Of a stretch of DNA of 64,000 bases, positions 1-9,547 are shown one piece after another. A program made the position numbers and the translations under genes. Origin of the DNA: CALHVX01 sp051027215 (lineage in GTDB: Bacteria > Pseudomonadota > Gammaproteobacteria > Pseudomonadales > Azotimanducaceae); NCBI GenBank assembly GCA_051027215.1, contig JBPCXR010000046.1, forward strand, positions 26,943-90,942, in the 5' to 3' direction. The notes below the pieces were generated by a model. It searched no databases, was not told the DNA's origin, and saw only the letters and a program-made list of their open reading frames with translations. Within the stretch, counting starts at the first letter, position 1. Every line of letters begins with the position of its first letter.

Positions 1-217
1 GGTCTTCTTTCAATGGGTTGGTATCGTCGAAACGCAAATAGGTGAGCCCTCCTTGCTCCGCGGCGACGCCAAAATTCAAGCAGATGCTCTTCGCATGCCC
101 AATGTGCAAATAGCCATTGGGTTCTGGGGGAAAGCGCGTCACAACAGCGCTGACCTTGTTGTTAGACAGATCATCAGCAATGCGCTGACGAATAAAATCA
201 ACCGGGTCGTTACTCAC
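1..217 (-). CDS. glnS: Glutaminyl-tRNA synthetase, N-terminal part (cut by window start)
   Basis: Charges tRNA(Gln) with glutamine in the cytoplasm. Only the first 72 residues are in the window. They carry the class I signature FPPEPNGYLHIGHAKS (a HIGH motif) followed by RFDDTNP, which is diagnostic of the GlnS/GltX group and closest to bacterial GlnS. The start is a GTG at 217-215; an in-frame TGA lies just upstream, so no longer form is possible. The gene diverges from the transglutaminase-like gene starting at 311, leaving about 90 bp for both promoters. The GlnS identification is firm; the remainder lies outside the window. Confidence 0.93.
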   Translation of the reverse strand, partial: MSNDPVDFIRQRIADDLSNNKVSAVVTRFPPEPNGYLHIGHAKSICLNFGVAAEQGGLTYLRFDDTNPLKED

Positions 218-310
218 GAATCACTCACGGACAGCCAAGGCAACAGGCGCGGAGTTTAGCCCAAGGCGCGCTACAATGGGCTGCACCCTATATCTGGCGC
301 TTCTGACCCC

Positions 311-1705
311 GTGATCCTCCGCACTCTCATTGGCCTCCTCGCCACCTGCCTGATCGCTGCGGCGCTGTGGTGGGCGCTGTCTGCGGCCGATCCCATAGTG
401 CAAACAGCCCGCAGCCTGCAAGGAGAACGCTGGTACCGACTGACGATGGCGCAGCGCGGAGTCGGCTACTACCGCTCAAGGTCCGCCCGAGGCAGTCGAG
501 GGGAGCACGAGTTCCATACCGAGCTGCGCTTCGCGCTCGCCAAAGACCAACCAGTAACCGTCACGGAGTCTTACGTCTTTGCCGCCAGCCCGCCCTTTTC
601 CCTAAACAGCGCTGCTCATAGCGTGCAGCGCAGCTCTGGCACCGCAACGGTAACCATTGAGCGCCAGGCGCAGGGCCTAGTCGCTCGTCGAACCGAGACT
701 GACAGCGATGCTGAAACAGCGCAACCAGAACAACCCTTAGAATGGCAATACTCACTAGCAGACTATTTGGCCTTTGAGTCCTGGATTCGCACCAAGTCCC
801 CTGGTCCCGGGGCAAGTGTGAGCGTGATCAGCCCTAACCTCGACACACTGGCTCTGGGCAATGACGTCTTCGAATTGGTTAGCAGCGACACCAAGGGCTA
901 CCGCGTGCGTAAGCGCTCCTTGCTCGACGACACCATCATCGAGCTGGACCGCAATCTGGTCCCTGTGCGTTTCGAGTTAGCCGGCGTCTTCGATCTGCAA
1001 CGCAGCAGCCAAGCAGAGGCGCTCAGTGCCCGCACGCCACTGCAAAAATCCAGCTACCGGCTCCCACTGAATGAGCCGTTGCGGCAACCCCAGGAACTAC
1101 GTCAGTTGGTTTTGCGCGTGGATGGCGCCGATGCTCACGAGTTTCCTGAGGTGCTGGTGCTAAACGCCAACCCCGTGGTGCCAGCGACCAGCGATGACTA
1201 CCTCAGCACCAGCATGGACCATCCAGTTAACCATCCTCGCTTACGCGAAGTTCTAGCGCGCTTGAATTTGAAAGATCTGAGCCCAGATGCGCAAGTGCAG
1301 CGGCTATTGCGACATGTACATCGATTTCTGACCTATGACGACAGCGTAACTGCCCGTAGGGTCATTGAATTATTGGATAAGCCCAGCGGCGACTGTACCG
1401 AGTACGCCGACCTGTTCACCACCCTCGCCCGCGCTGCGGGACTACCTGCTCGAACAATCATCGGCATGGCCTACAGTGATGACCCGGATCCCGCACTGGC
1501 ATTTCACGCCTGGAATCAGGTGCAGGTCAACGGGGTCTGGGAAGCCGTGGATCCAACTTGGAATCAGCGTCAGGTAGATGCCACACACTGGCCTCTGCCA
1601 AGCAGCGAACGCCGGGCCATGCTGCTGCTAACGGGTCAAATTGACGTCCAGCTCCAAGTTGTTAGCACCGATTACGCTTGGCCATCGGCGGTGCCTGCTG
1701 GCTAA
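311..1705 (+). CDS. Membrane-anchored transglutaminase-like protein
   Basis: A 464-residue protein with one N-terminal hydrophobic segment (about residues 2-24), a long beta-rich region, and a C-terminal transglutaminase-like domain (about 310-430). The papain-like triad is visible: Cys362 in SGDCTEYA, His399 in FHAWNQV and Asp414 in VDPTWNQ. The protein is probably anchored in the inner membrane with the catalytic domain in the periplasm. Proteins of this family act as proteases or amide-modifying enzymes; the substrate is unknown. The start is GTG. The stop overlaps the convergent tesB stop by 3 bases. Confidence 0.8.
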   Translation: MILRTLIGLLATCLIAAALWWALSAADPIVQTARSLQGERWYRLTMAQRGVGYYRSRSARGSRGEHEFHTELRFALAKDQPVTVTESYVFAASPPFSLNSAAHSVQRSSGTATVTIERQAQGLVARRTETDSDAETAQPEQPLEWQYSLADYLAFESWIRTKSPGPGASVSVISPNLDTLALGNDVFELVSSDTKGYRVRKRSLLDDTIIELDRNLVPVRFELAGVFDLQRSSQAEALSARTPLQKSSYRLPLNEPLRQPQELRQLVLRVDGADAHEFPEVLVLNANPVVPATSDDYLSTSMDHPVNHPRLREVLARLNLKDLSPDAQVQRLLRHVHRFLTYDDSVTARRVIELLDKPSGDCTEYADLFTTLARAAGLPARTIIGMAYSDDPDPALAFHAWNQVQVNGVWEAVDPTWNQRQVDATHWPLPSSERRAMLLLTGQIDVQLQVVSTDYAWPSAVPAG

Positions 1706-2613
1706 GCCTTGCGCGCTGGACGCAACAAGCCTTCCTGGGTCACTGAAGCCACCAACAAGCCATCGCGCGAGAAGAACTCCCCGTGGCTCAGACCACGCGC
1801 GCCTGCTGCCGTCGTGGTGTGCTTGTGAAACAACAGCCAATCGTCAACTCGGACGGCTCGATGAATCCACAAACCGTGATCCAGGCTCGCCATCTGCAAG
1901 GAGCGGCGATCGATACTGGACTGATGTGGCAGCGTTCCTGTTGATACCAACCCCATATCTGAAGCGTAAGCGAGAAGGCAGTGATGCAGGGCAACATCAT
2001 CGGCAACTGCATCGCGAAATTTGATCCATACAGGGTTGAAGCGACGATCGGCAGCAAAGTCCGTGGCGTCTGCGGCAAACACCGAACGCATGTAAAACGG
2101 TCGCTGAATGCGCGCCATGGGTGATAGCCCCGGTGCGTCTGGCGGTAAACGCGCGGCGACCACCTCGTCGTCTTCGAGCTCTTCCGGAGGCGGAACGTTG
2201 GGCATGGGCAAGGCGTGATCAAAGCCGACTTCTTGCTTGTGCAAAGACACACTCATACTGAATATTGCTTGCCCGGACTGAATCCCCACCACTCGCCGAG
2301 TCGCAAAGCTGCGACCATCTCGAATGCGATCCACTTCGTAGAGCACAGGCAGGCGATGACTACCGGCCCGCAGAAAGTAGCCATGCAGAGAATGCACAGT
2401 GCCACCGTCAGCGGTTGCATAGGCTGCGCTCAGGGCTTGAGACAACACCTGACCGCCAAATAATCGATGGTAGTCGCGAGTTTCGTTCCGTCCTCGGAAC
2501 AGGTTTTGTTCGATCGGCTCAAGCGCCAATATGCTCAACAGCTCAGCTGCTCGCTCGGCGCCGTTGCGCGGCGCCGTGCTGGGTTTCGGGGTGGATTGAT
2601 GTTTCGGCGTCAT
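1702..2613 (-). CDS. tesB: Acyl-CoA thioesterase II
   Basis: Hydrolyses medium- and long-chain acyl-CoA to free fatty acid and CoA in the cytoplasm. The 303-residue length fits TesB, which is a double hot-dog fold. Family motifs are present: FRGRNE, RLFGGQVLSQAL and HSLHGYFLRAG in the first half. The second half has YASDMGLV, SLDHGLWIHRA and VTQEGLLR, which supply the expected Asp, Ser/Thr and Gln of the catalytic triad. The N-terminus is about 20 residues longer than in Escherichia coli TesB, so a start slightly inside the frame is possible. It stands alone, convergent with the transglutaminase gene. Confidence 0.92.
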   Translation of the reverse strand: MTPKHQSTPKPSTAPRNGAERAAELLSILALEPIEQNLFRGRNETRDYHRLFGGQVLSQALSAAYATADGGTVHSLHGYFLRAGSHRLPVLYEVDRIRDGRSFATRRVVGIQSGQAIFSMSVSLHKQEVGFDHALPMPNVPPPEELEDDEVVAARLPPDAPGLSPMARIQRPFYMRSVFAADATDFAADRRFNPVWIKFRDAVADDVALHHCLLAYASDMGLVSTGTLPHQSSIDRRSLQMASLDHGLWIHRAVRVDDWLLFHKHTTTAAGARGLSHGEFFSRDGLLVASVTQEGLLRPARKA

Positions 2614-3119
2614 TGCGAAAATGTCGACTTTGCCGGATCGAGTGCGTGCATGTGGGTGATGATACTGCGCCGTGCCCGACAGTGCTTCGATTCATACACC
2701 TTGCAAGTCTGGGTCGACGGCGGTTAGGATGCGCCTGCCCGCAAGGAGACCGAGATATGCAAATCATCAGCTTTACAATCAGCTTGAAAGCCGTATCCGA
2801 TTCTCCGGCCGACCGTATCCTGCGCCACAGCGTAGATCCGGCGCGCAGCGCAGGCACCAACGCCGCTATACAGTATCCACCGCTCACCACCGGCAGGATA
2901 CGCGGCGCAGTGTTTGCGCAATCGCGTTAGCGAGTCAGTCCTTCAGCGGACTTCCCAGGACTCAGCAAGCCTCTAGTACGGTGCCAAACCAGCGCCACTT
3001 CAGGTTCTGAACTGATCCAATCTCTGCCCAGGACTGCTCCGGCCAATTTCGCTGGCGGGCACACCTGATCGACTATCCCTTGTGCTCGCCGCCGACCCAA
3101 ACAGTCAGGCAGCAAAACC
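2614..3119. other. 506-bp divergent intergenic region, possible small ORF
   Basis: This lies between the divergent tesB and ABC exporter genes. I find no confident gene. The only candidate is a 57-codon plus-strand ORF at 2757-2930 with a reasonable ribosome-binding site (AAGGAGA, about 8 bases upstream) but no family resemblance and no hydrophobic segment. The other frames also stay open for 60-115 codons here, which is common at this GC content and argues against reading much into any of them. The region presumably holds promoters for both flanking genes; no clear -35/-10 pair was seen. Confidence 0.3.
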
Positions 3120-5000
3120 ATGAGTTCGACAAAGTCGACCCTTACAACAATAAATCCGCGCTACACGCTCTGGTCTGCGACCCGAGGCCAGCGTGGGCGC
3201 TATGTGGCCGCGGTTTTGGCCATGGTCGTCACTAACCTGTTTATGTTCGCACCTCCGCTGTTGGGCAAGTACGCGATCGACGTGATCACCCTAGACGACT
3301 ACAGTCAGAGTGCGCCGCTGCTCGGTGACTTGGCCTTATGGTTAGCAGGAGAAACAGGGGACTCGGCACTCACCTCCTCCCTGGCAAACCTCTATCTTTG
3401 GTTATCTGCGGCTGTGGCTGTTCTGTTGACAGTAATCGCCGGGTACTTCACCTATGTACGTGGTCGCATGGCTGCGTTGGCTTCGGAAGGCATCGTTCGC
3501 GGTCTGCGCGAGCGCATCTACGCGCACCTGCATGATCTTCCCGCGCACTACTACGACGGCGCGGATACCGGAGATTTGGTACAACGGGCGAGCTCCGATG
3601 TCGAAACTGTGCGGGTCTTCATGGCCAGTGACGTAATCGAGATCGGGCGCTCCGCGATGCTCGTGCTTTGTGTCATGCCGGTGCTGTTCTTCATGGATGT
3701 TCGGCTGGCGTTCTATTCTTTGCTGCTCATGCCCTTGCTGGTCATCGGTGCCTATCTGTTCTTCAGTCGGGTCAAGTCGGTATTTCAAGTCACCGATGAG
3801 GCGGAAGCCGCCATGACCGCAACCTTGCAGGAAAATCTCACGGGTATTCGGGTAGTGCGGGCCTTCAATCGTCAGGACTATGAGATCGATCGGTTTGCCC
3901 AGCGCAACGCCTTTTTCCGGGATCAGAACCACCGCCTGATTGTCTTGATGGGCGTCTATTGGGGCACCTCGGATTTCTTTGCGCTGATGCAAGTGGGTAT
4001 CGTTTTGTTCGCTGGAGCCTGGTTCGTAATCGATGGCAGCATGTCGGTGGGAACGCTGTTTGCTTTCCTCACTTATGAGTCAATGGTGATCTGGCCCGTC
4101 CGTCAGCTCGGCCGCGTGCTAACCGACAGCGGCAAGGCAGTGGTCAGCTTGGGCCGCATCAACGAAGTGTTAAGTGCTACACCGGAACCTGAGCGGCCAC
4201 GGCCGGCGAAGAACCGCGTGAGCGGCGAAATCGACATCAGCAATCTGAGCTTTGCCTACGACAGCGCACCTATGCTGCGCAACGTATCGCTCAATATTCG
4301 CGCCGGGGAAACTCTGGGAATCGTTGGTCCACCGGGCTCTGGCAAATCAACGTTGATTCGCTTGTTGCTGGGCCTGTACCCCTACAGCAACGGCAGCATT
4401 CGTCTGGATGAATTCGAGATCAATCAGGCGGATCGTCACTGGCTACGACAGCAGATCTCCGTTGTTTTGCAGGACCCTTTTCTGTACTCCCGCAGCATTC
4501 GCAACAACCTGCTGGTTGGTCGACCGGAAGCGAGTCCAAAACAGATGGAAGCCGCCCTTGCAGATGCCGCGGTTACTGCGACTCTTGGGAAGTTTGCCAA
4601 TGGTTTGGATGCTCAAGTCGGTGAGCGCGGGGTCACCCTGTCAGGGGGCCAACGCCAGCGCCTGGCCCTTGCCAGAGCCTTGCTGAAAGAACCGCCGATT
4701 TTAATTTTGGACGACTCGCTCTCAGCCGTCGATCTGGGTACCGAAGCCCACATTCTTGAGGCTCTGAATCGCCGCCGAGGCTTGCAGACCACGCTGATCG
4801 TCGCCCACCGACTGTCGTCGGTCATGCAAGCAGACCGTATCGCCGTTTTCGACGGCGGTGAGCTTGTGCAACTCGGTGCCCACCGGGCCTTGTATGCCCA
4901 GGCTGGACCCTATCGCGAACTGTGCGATTTGCAGTTGGCGCTGAACGCTGAGGTTAATGCCAACATCACTGAACCCAACACCCGCGGAGCAGGCTCATGA
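3120..5000 (+). CDS. ABC exporter half-transporter, degenerate-site subunit
   Basis: A fused membrane and ATPase half-transporter of the MdlA/LmrA/TM287 type (626 residues). Six membrane helices fill about residues 30-330, followed by a nucleotide-binding domain. Walker A is GPPGSGKST (403-411), the signature is LSGGQ (507-511), and Walker B is ILILDDSLSAVD with Asp532 where the catalytic Glu should be. That substitution is the mark of the degenerate site in heterodimeric exporters. The stop overlaps the next gene's start (ATGA), so the two subunits are probably made in equal amounts. The substrate (lipid, drug or peptide) cannot be predicted. Confidence 0.9.
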   Translation: MSSTKSTLTTINPRYTLWSATRGQRGRYVAAVLAMVVTNLFMFAPPLLGKYAIDVITLDDYSQSAPLLGDLALWLAGETGDSALTSSLANLYLWLSAAVAVLLTVIAGYFTYVRGRMAALASEGIVRGLRERIYAHLHDLPAHYYDGADTGDLVQRASSDVETVRVFMASDVIEIGRSAMLVLCVMPVLFFMDVRLAFYSLLLMPLLVIGAYLFFSRVKSVFQVTDEAEAAMTATLQENLTGIRVVRAFNRQDYEIDRFAQRNAFFRDQNHRLIVLMGVYWGTSDFFALMQVGIVLFAGAWFVIDGSMSVGTLFAFLTYESMVIWPVRQLGRVLTDSGKAVVSLGRINEVLSATPEPERPRPAKNRVSGEIDISNLSFAYDSAPMLRNVSLNIRAGETLGIVGPPGSGKSTLIRLLLGLYPYSNGSIRLDEFEINQADRHWLRQQISVVLQDPFLYSRSIRNNLLVGRPEASPKQMEAALADAAVTATLGKFANGLDAQVGERGVTLSGGQRQRLALARALLKEPPILILDDSLSAVDLGTEAHILEALNRRRGLQTTLIVAHRLSSVMQADRIAVFDGGELVQLGAHRALYAQAGPYRELCDLQLALNAEVNANITEPNTRGAGS

Positions 5001-6871
5001 GCAGCTACGATGATGACAGCTTTGATGACGGCTTCGACGAAGAGGCGTTGGCTACACAGCTAAACGTCGGTCTATGGCGACAACTGTTTCGCTATGCCGC
5101 CGCCTACCCGAAAACCCTCGCAGGATTGGGCTGCTTCGCGGTCCTTACTGCCATGGCCGAGGTCAGCTACCCGCTGATTACCAAGGGCGTGGTCGACGAA
5201 GTGAGCAACTCCGGGATCAGCCCTGCACTGTGGCCGTGGATGCTGGCCTATCTGGGGTGCACGCTGCTGGCAGGCCTGTCCATCGGCGGCTTCATCTGGC
5301 TTGGTGGCAAAATCCGAACTCATGTCAGTCATGACATTCGTGCCGACGGATTCGAGAACCTGCAGCGCTTGTCGTTCGACTACTACGATTATCGCCCCGT
5401 TGGCTGGCTCATGGCGCGGATGACTTCAGACTGTGAACGTCTGTCTAACATCATGGCCTGGGGATTTCTGGATCTGGTCTGGGGCACGACCATGATGATC
5501 GGTATCGCCGGCGCCATGCTGTTCATGAACGTCAAGCTGGCGTTGTTAGTGCTGGCAATCCTCCCTCTGCTCGGCTGGATTTCGGCGCGCTTTCAGCGCC
5601 GCATCCTAACCAGCGCCCGAGTTGTGCGCGCCACGAACTCTCGCATCACTGGCTCTTACAACGAGGCGATTATGGGTGTGCTCACCAGCAAAGCATTCGT
5701 GCGCGAACAGGCCAATGCCGATGAGTTCGGCGGACTCACCGGCACCATGCATGGTGCTTCCGTGCAGAATTTGGTCCAAGCCGCCATTTACGTACCGATC
5801 GTTGTGACTCTAGCGAGCCTAGCCACCGGGCTAGCCCTGGCGGTGGGTGGCTCAGAGCTATTGGGCGGACTGATCAGCGCCGGGACTCTGGTGGCGTTCA
5901 TGGCTTACACCCGCCACTTTTTCGAACCAGTAGAAGAGCTCGGCGCCTGGTTCGCAGAAATGCAAATGGCTCAAGCATCAGCCGAGCGCATTCTGAGCCT
6001 CATTAACGCCCAGCCAAGCATTCGCGACTCGGACTCGGTGTTGGCCCTGATGCGGAACAACACAACCCAGCGGGATCCGCGCAGCCTGGTTGCCGACGGT
6101 GGCGACGCACGTATCGATCACATTGAGCTAAAAGACGTGTCGTTCGCCTATGATCCGGCCGAACCGGTCCTGAAGAACATCAACCTGTTGGTGCGGCGCG
6201 GCGAAACGATCGCCATAGTTGGGCCAACCGGCGGTGGTAAGAGCACGCTAGTCAACGTGATTTGTCGCTTTTACGAACCTAGCGCCGGACAGGTGTTGAT
6301 TAATGGACTCGACTACCGAGCGCGAAGCTTGGACTGGCTGCATAGCAATCTAGGCATTGTGCTACAACAGCCGCATGTATTTAGCGGCAGCATCGCCGAC
6401 AACATTCGCTATGGTCGACTCGATGCCACTGATGCAGAGATCGAGCAGGCGGCCAAGATCGCGGGCGCACACAGCTTCATCGGCAAACTCGAGAACGGCT
6501 ACCGTACTGAGGTAGGCGAAGGCGGCAGCCGCCTGTCGGCCGGACAGAAGCAATTGGTTTCCTTTGCCCGGGCGGTGCTCGCCGATCCCCAGATCATGGT
6601 GATGGACGAGGCTACCTCATCCGTGGACACAGAAACGGAACAGCAGATTCAGCGCGGACTGGCTGCGGTGCTGTCTGGGCGCATTGCCTTCATCATTGCC
6701 CATCGGCTATCGACGGTGCGAAACGCCGATCGAATCGTGGTGATCACGGACGGTGCCATTCAGGAGACGGGGAGCCACGAGGAGTTGATCAAACTACGCG
6801 GTCACTATTTCGAGCTCTATCGGCGGCAAAGCGCTGGCGCGCTCACCGCTCAGGGCGCATTTGCGGAATAG
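4997..6871 (+). CDS. ABC exporter half-transporter, catalytic subunit
   Basis: Partner of the preceding half-transporter (624 residues), translationally coupled to it by ATGA. It has an acidic N-terminal stretch (DDDSFDDGFDEE), six membrane helices (about 30-330), Walker A GPTGGGKST (409-417), signature LSAGQ (513-517) and a canonical Walker B, MVMDEATSSVD, with catalytic Glu538. Its signature motif deviates from LSGGQ. In a heterodimer it would pair with the Asp532 site of the partner, giving one degenerate and one active ATP site, as in TM287/TM288. It is probably an inner-membrane lipid or drug exporter. Confidence 0.9.
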   Translation: MSSYDDDSFDDGFDEEALATQLNVGLWRQLFRYAAAYPKTLAGLGCFAVLTAMAEVSYPLITKGVVDEVSNSGISPALWPWMLAYLGCTLLAGLSIGGFIWLGGKIRTHVSHDIRADGFENLQRLSFDYYDYRPVGWLMARMTSDCERLSNIMAWGFLDLVWGTTMMIGIAGAMLFMNVKLALLVLAILPLLGWISARFQRRILTSARVVRATNSRITGSYNEAIMGVLTSKAFVREQANADEFGGLTGTMHGASVQNLVQAAIYVPIVVTLASLATGLALAVGGSELLGGLISAGTLVAFMAYTRHFFEPVEELGAWFAEMQMAQASAERILSLINAQPSIRDSDSVLALMRNNTTQRDPRSLVADGGDARIDHIELKDVSFAYDPAEPVLKNINLLVRRGETIAIVGPTGGGKSTLVNVICRFYEPSAGQVLINGLDYRARSLDWLHSNLGIVLQQPHVFSGSIADNIRYGRLDATDAEIEQAAKIAGAHSFIGKLENGYRTEVGEGGSRLSAGQKQLVSFARAVLADPQIMVMDEATSSVDTETEQQIQRGLAAVLSGRIAFIIAHRLSTVRNADRIVVITDGAIQETGSHEELIKLRGHYFELYRRQSAGALTAQGAFAE

Positions 6872-6916
6872 TAGGCCGGGAGGTCTCAGGCGCTGCGGCA
6901 ATCCCCCTAGGTTCGT

Positions 6917-7915
6917 TTAAGCGCGAGTCGCGATTAATCCCCAAGCCTGGTCAGCGCCTGCCTTGGCTACGGCGTTGCCCAGCAGCTGTTGCCACTCGGC
7001 TTCGTTACCGTACTCATCACGCCAAGCCCAAAGTCGCCGGGTAAAGTGATGTAGCTGATGCTCATGGGTAAAGCCCATGGCGCCATGCACTTGATGCGCA
7101 ATCTCGGCGACGATGCCAGCCGCTTCTCCCACCCGCGCTTTGGCCGCGGCGAGATCTAGCAGAAAACGCTCACTACCCAGAGCAGCCACGGCCGAATCGC
7201 TTGCACGTTGAGCGGCAGCAACTTCTGCGGCCGCGACCGCTAAGTTGTGCTGAATCGCCTGGAACTTGGAAATACTGCGGCCAAACTGCTCTCGCTCTGT
7301 TGCGTAGGTGAGCGCCAATTCCAGGATAGTGCTCATACAACCAGACATCTGCACTGCTCGCGCTAACGCCAACAGCGCATAGGCTGCTTCAACGTTAATC
7401 GCTTCTACACTTTCACCGGCAATATCGTCACGAGCTTCACCCGTGAGATTCACCCCGGCAGCCGTTGCCGTCGTCGTGGGTCGAATGCAGTCCATAGACA
7501 CGGGTGCCATCAAGTCTTGGGCCTGCACGGAATTCATCTCAGCGGGTAGTGCTAGCACCCAATCGGCACATCTACCCCAAGGCACTTGCTGCACGGTCCT
7601 AGCTGCAACGCCGCTAACGGCATCACTGAAGCCTACGCTTACCCGCTCTCCAGAGCGACCCAGCCACCGAGCGCCCAACAGGTATTCGGCCAAAGGTAGC
7701 GGCGCCGCATGGGCTCCCGCAATACGCAATACGGCGAACAGGTCACCCAACTCGAAGCCACTATCTGGCAACGCCATCTCTGCAAAGCCGTTGTCTTGCA
7801 AGGCTTGCCACAGCGCTTCGGGAAATTCCCCACGTTCTGCAGCATCCCAGCTATCTTTGTTGCAGTAGTCTCGGAACAGTCGCTGGGCGGTATCGAGTAG
7901 TACTTGGTCAGTCAT
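6917..7915 (-). CDS. Acyl-CoA dehydrogenase family protein (subunit of a pair)
   Basis: A 332-residue, short acyl-CoA dehydrogenase-fold protein. The C-terminal helical domain is clear: LTYATEREQFGRSISKFQAIQ, then HQVHGAMGFTHEHQLH, then RRLWAWRDEYG. The N-terminal and middle domains are diverged. It begins one base inside the stop of the next upstream dehydrogenase gene (TAATG arrangement). Such tight pairs are typical of heteromeric alpha2beta2 acyl-CoA dehydrogenases acting on steroid side chains or other bulky CoA thioesters. The substrate is unknown; the heteromer is an inference from size and coupling. Confidence 0.85.
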   Translation of the reverse strand: MTDQVLLDTAQRLFRDYCNKDSWDAAERGEFPEALWQALQDNGFAEMALPDSGFELGDLFAVLRIAGAHAAPLPLAEYLLGARWLGRSGERVSVGFSDAVSGVAARTVQQVPWGRCADWVLALPAEMNSVQAQDLMAPVSMDCIRPTTTATAAGVNLTGEARDDIAGESVEAINVEAAYALLALARAVQMSGCMSTILELALTYATEREQFGRSISKFQAIQHNLAVAAAEVAAAQRASDSAVAALGSERFLLDLAAAKARVGEAAGIVAEIAHQVHGAMGFTHEHQLHHFTRRLWAWRDEYGNEAEWQQLLGNAVAKAGADQAWGLIATRA

Positions 7916-9042
7916 TAGCGCAGCCCCAGCCCACGGGCAATCACGCCGCGTAGTATTTCTCGAGTTCCACCGCGCAGGGTAAATGACGGCGACAACAGCT
8001 GTGTATCGGTATAGGCCGCTTTAAACGCAGCCGCGCTTTGACTTGGCAGCGCCAGGCGGGCGACTTCCGGTACCAGCTTCTCAAAATTGTTTCCAAGCTC
8101 TTTCACCAGTGCCGCTTCGACCACCACATCGCGCCCACCCTCGAGCATGCCAGCAACGGAAATCGACATGCGTCGCAGGGTCATAAAGTGCGCTGCGAGC
8201 CGGCCAATGGCCCGTTGCTGTGCTTCGCTGGGTGCCGCACCTGCTGCCCGAATCAATTCCACGAATACTCGATAGGCGCTGAGGAATCGCTCTGGCCCGC
8301 TGCGTTCATACCCCAGTTCACTGGTCACCTGCGCCCAGCCGTTGCCCGGCTCACCAACCATTCGATCGCGCGGCACAAAGGTATCGTTAAACACCACCTC
8401 GTTGAAGTCCTCGCCGCCTGCAATGTTCCGAATTGGCCGCACGTCTACCGCATCGTGGCGTAGATCGATGATGAACTGGGAAAGGCCAGCATGACGGTTG
8501 TCGCTTACCGGTTCGGTACGCACAAGGGCAATCATGTAATGGTTGCGATGGGCGTCTGTCGACCACAGCTTGGTCCCGTTAATGACATAACCATCACCTT
8601 TCACTTCGGCTTTAGTGCGCACCGAAGCCAGATCAGAGCCGGAGTTGGGCTCACTCATACCGATTGAAAAAAAGGCTTTGCCTGCTGCAATCTGCGGCAC
8701 GTAGCGCTGCTTCTGCGCATCGCTACCGAAACGCAACAGCAGCGGCCCAGACTGCCGGTCGGCAATCCAATGAGCGCCAACGGGTGCTCCGGCAGCCAAG
8801 AGTTCTTCGGTGACCACATAGCGCTCGAAAAAGCTCCGATCACCGCCGCCAAAGGCCTGCGGCCAGGTCATACCTATCCAACCTCGTGCGCCAAGGCGCT
8901 CGCTGAAGCCTGGCTCGTGGCCACTAGAAAAGTCTGAGTTGGGATGGGTCAGAAAATCTGCGTTGTCTTGTAAGAAACCACGCACTTCTTCACGTAACGC
9001 ATCGGTGGACTCGGGAAGACTGGCCTGATCAAACTGCAGCAT
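7915..9042 (-). CDS. Acyl-CoA dehydrogenase family protein (partner subunit)
   Basis: A 375-residue FAD-dependent acyl-CoA dehydrogenase. It has the N-terminal helical domain, the FAD-binding stretch GMSEPNSGSDLASVRTKA, the middle beta domain (GYVINGTKLWST) and a C-terminal LRGGTREILRGVIARGLG. At the place where medium-chain enzymes have the catalytic Glu (YEGT) it reads RGGT, so the base must come from another position or from the partner. It is first in a two-gene unit with 6917-7915. The start at 9042 is back-to-back with the plus-strand reading frame that begins near 9041. Confidence 0.87.
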   Translation of the reverse strand: MLQFDQASLPESTDALREEVRGFLQDNADFLTHPNSDFSSGHEPGFSERLGARGWIGMTWPQAFGGGDRSFFERYVVTEELLAAGAPVGAHWIADRQSGPLLLRFGSDAQKQRYVPQIAAGKAFFSIGMSEPNSGSDLASVRTKAEVKGDGYVINGTKLWSTDAHRNHYMIALVRTEPVSDNRHAGLSQFIIDLRHDAVDVRPIRNIAGGEDFNEVVFNDTFVPRDRMVGEPGNGWAQVTSELGYERSGPERFLSAYRVFVELIRAAGAAPSEAQQRAIGRLAAHFMTLRRMSISVAGMLEGGRDVVVEAALVKELGNNFEKLVPEVARLALPSQSAAAFKAAYTDTQLLSPSFTLRGGTREILRGVIARGLGLR

Positions 9043-9145
9043 GCGTGTTCCTAATCGCTGGTTTCATTGTTGCGCGATGTCTAACGCTACCATGTGGCCG
9101 GCACAATTTGCATTCGCGAGCGACGTTCTACAGTATCTGTTGTCA

Positions 9146-9547
9146 ATGGAACGCGAACAGCTAGCAGCACAGCTTGATCCCATCCTGGCAGACGTAAAGG
9201 AGCGCTCTGTGGTGGCTGAGCATTTCATAGACAAAGACGTCTACCAGATCAGCATGTCCACCCTCTGGGCCAATATCGTATTAAACCCCGACGATCTCGG
9301 CTTTACTGAGGCAGACCTTGAGTCTGTTTACGAGCGACTAGGCGCTGAAGTCACCGAAGTGCTCGGTGCAGAGGCTGATCTAAAGAACTGCTTCGAATTC
9401 CTCAACAGCAAGCCAGGCGAGCTGGCGATGCAAAAAGCCCGCCTAAACCAAACTCATAAAGACATGCTGCTGTACTTCGCCTCGATGATGCTCGATCCAG
9501 ATGGCCACCGCCGCTGGCTGGACGAAATTCGCGATCAGACCCGTTAA
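9146..9547 (+). CDS. Small acidic hypothetical protein
   Basis: I do not recognise this protein. From the ATG at 9146 it has 133 residues and is acidic and helical, with no signal peptide or membrane segment. Recognisable stretches are MEREQLAAQLDPILADVK, NPDDLGFTEADLESVYERLG and MLLYFASMMLDPDGHRRWLDEI. The frame is open back to 9041, with other possible starts at 9077 and 9092. I prefer 9146 because the upstream residues look unlike a natural N-terminus, but the ribosome-binding site is weak at all of them. Its stop overlaps the convergent YjbQ gene. Confidence 0.6.
   Translation: MEREQLAAQLDPILADVKERSVVAEHFIDKDVYQISMSTLWANIVLNPDDLGFTEADLESVYERLGAEVTEVLGAEADLKNCFEFLNSKPGELAMQKARLNQTHKDMLLYFASMMLDPDGHRRWLDEIRDQTR

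Noticed and set aside
2265..2930. 221-codon plus-strand ORF over the tesB 5' region
   Set aside because: Most of it is antisense to tesB; only the final 57 codons lie in the gap and even these are weakly supported.
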